Assembly: GCF_035998295.1 (NCBI RefSeq)
Contig: NZ_DASYHS010000191.1
Coordinates: 1-5,980 of the forward strand
DNA length: 5,980 bases
Source of the DNA: DASYHS01 sp035998295
GTDB lineage: Bacteria; Pseudomonadota; Alphaproteobacteria; Azospirillales; Azospirillaceae
Reading direction: 5' to 3'
Shown piece after piece: positions 5,781 through 5,980 of the stretch. The notes beneath the pieces are model-generated. The model searched no databases and had not been told where the DNA came from. It was given only the letters and a program-made list of their open reading frames with translations. The translations under genes were made by a program, and so were the position numbers. Every line of letters starts with the position of its first letter. Position 1 is the stretch's first letter.

Positions 5781-5802
5781 TCGGGCCGATCGCGGCCCGA
5801 TC
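5779..5802. terminator. Stem-loop between convergent genes, possible bidirectional terminator
   Basis: GATCGGGCC-GATCGC-GGCCCGATC: a perfect 9-bp stem with a 6-nt loop, overlapping the last bases of the regulator's TGA and lying before the convergent minus-strand stop at 5817-5819. The T-run after it is poor (TCGCTT), so it may act by stem strength or mark an RNA 3' end. Confidence 0.5.
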
Positions 5803-5816
5803 GCTTGGCGCCGGCG

Positions 5817-5980
5817 TCACGCGGACAGGCGGGCGGGAAGCCGCACGGGCGTCCGTTCGAGCGGACGCAGGCCGAACAGCGGCCTGAGCCAGCCGATCCG
5901 CCGCACGATCTCGTAGCCGCCGAAGCAGGCCGCGAGCGTCGCCGCGAGGATCACCGCCGCCTCGCCGAGCGCCGGCAGGC
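5817..5980 (-). CDS. C-terminal end of a membrane protein, probable acyltransferase-3 family (partial)
   Basis: The minus-strand frame ending in TGA at 5817-5819 stays open to the window edge (about 53 residues) and begins upstream of the window. The visible end is hydrophobic then basic: LPALGEAAVILAATLAACFG, then GYEIVRRIGWLRPLFGLRPL, then a short polar tail ending RLPARLSA. A last transmembrane helix followed by a YE-X-X-RR-X-X-X-LRPLFGL stretch resembles the C terminus of OafA/NodX-type acyltransferase-3 membrane proteins, which acylate surface polysaccharides or other glycans. The piece is too short for a firm family call. It is convergent with the Lrp-type gene, 36 bp apart, with a strong stem-loop between them. 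Confidence 0.6.
   Translation of the reverse strand, partial: LPALGEAAVILAATLAACFGGYEIVRRIGWLRPLFGLRPLERTPVRLPARLSA

Noticed and set aside
2993..5887. A 2.9-kb plus-strand open frame (964 codons) antisense to the ALDH and lysine-dehydrogenase-like genes and running through the Lrp gene
   Set aside because: The translation is Arg/Ala/Asp/Val-rich low-complexity of the kind GC-rich codon shadows give, with no domain; the frame crosses three well-supported genes and an intergenic region. GC richness alone explains the lack of stops.

Overview
The window is a gene-dense, very GC-rich stretch of bacterial chromosome. Base composition, protein style and gene mix suggest a high-GC alphaproteobacterium, possibly of the Methylobacterium/Rhizobiales type; this is an impression and no marker gene is present. 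I see no mobile element, CRISPR array, tRNA or rRNA.

Layout: (1) positions 1-766, plus strand, the 3' part of a phytanoyl-CoA dioxygenase-family Fe(II)/2-oxoglutarate oxygenase. (2) Converging on it, a tight minus-strand operon running from 5224 down to 779: a saccharopine-dehydrogenase-family lysine 6-dehydrogenase-like enzyme, an ALDH7-type piperideine-6-carboxylate (aminoadipate semialdehyde) dehydrogenase, a fold-type III PLP enzyme of the D-threonine aldolase/D-serine dehydratase family, and a PaiB-like FMN-binding split-barrel protein. (3) Divergent from the operon, an Lrp/AsnC regulator at 5340-5780. (4) At the right edge, the C-terminal end of a minus-strand membrane protein, probably an acyltransferase-3.

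The most likely story is lysine catabolism through the aminoadipate route. The first enzyme would oxidatively deaminate the epsilon-amino group of lysine to allysine, which cyclises to piperideine-6-carboxylate; the second would oxidise this to 2-aminoadipate. The Lrp-type regulator would sense lysine or a pathway intermediate through its RAM domain and act on the 115-bp divergent control region, which holds a perfect 16-bp palindrome (TTCCTATCGATAGGAA). The other two operon members do not fit the textbook pathway. The PLP enzyme carries the His-X-Cys metal motif of D-serine/hydroxyaspartate dehydratases, and the PaiB-like protein is the last gene.

The gene families are nothing new. The points worth a second look are the coupling of a lysine-to-aminoadipate module to a D-amino-acid-type PLP enzyme plus PaiB, the operator palindrome, and an 18-bp perfect palindrome across the stop codon of the first operon gene.
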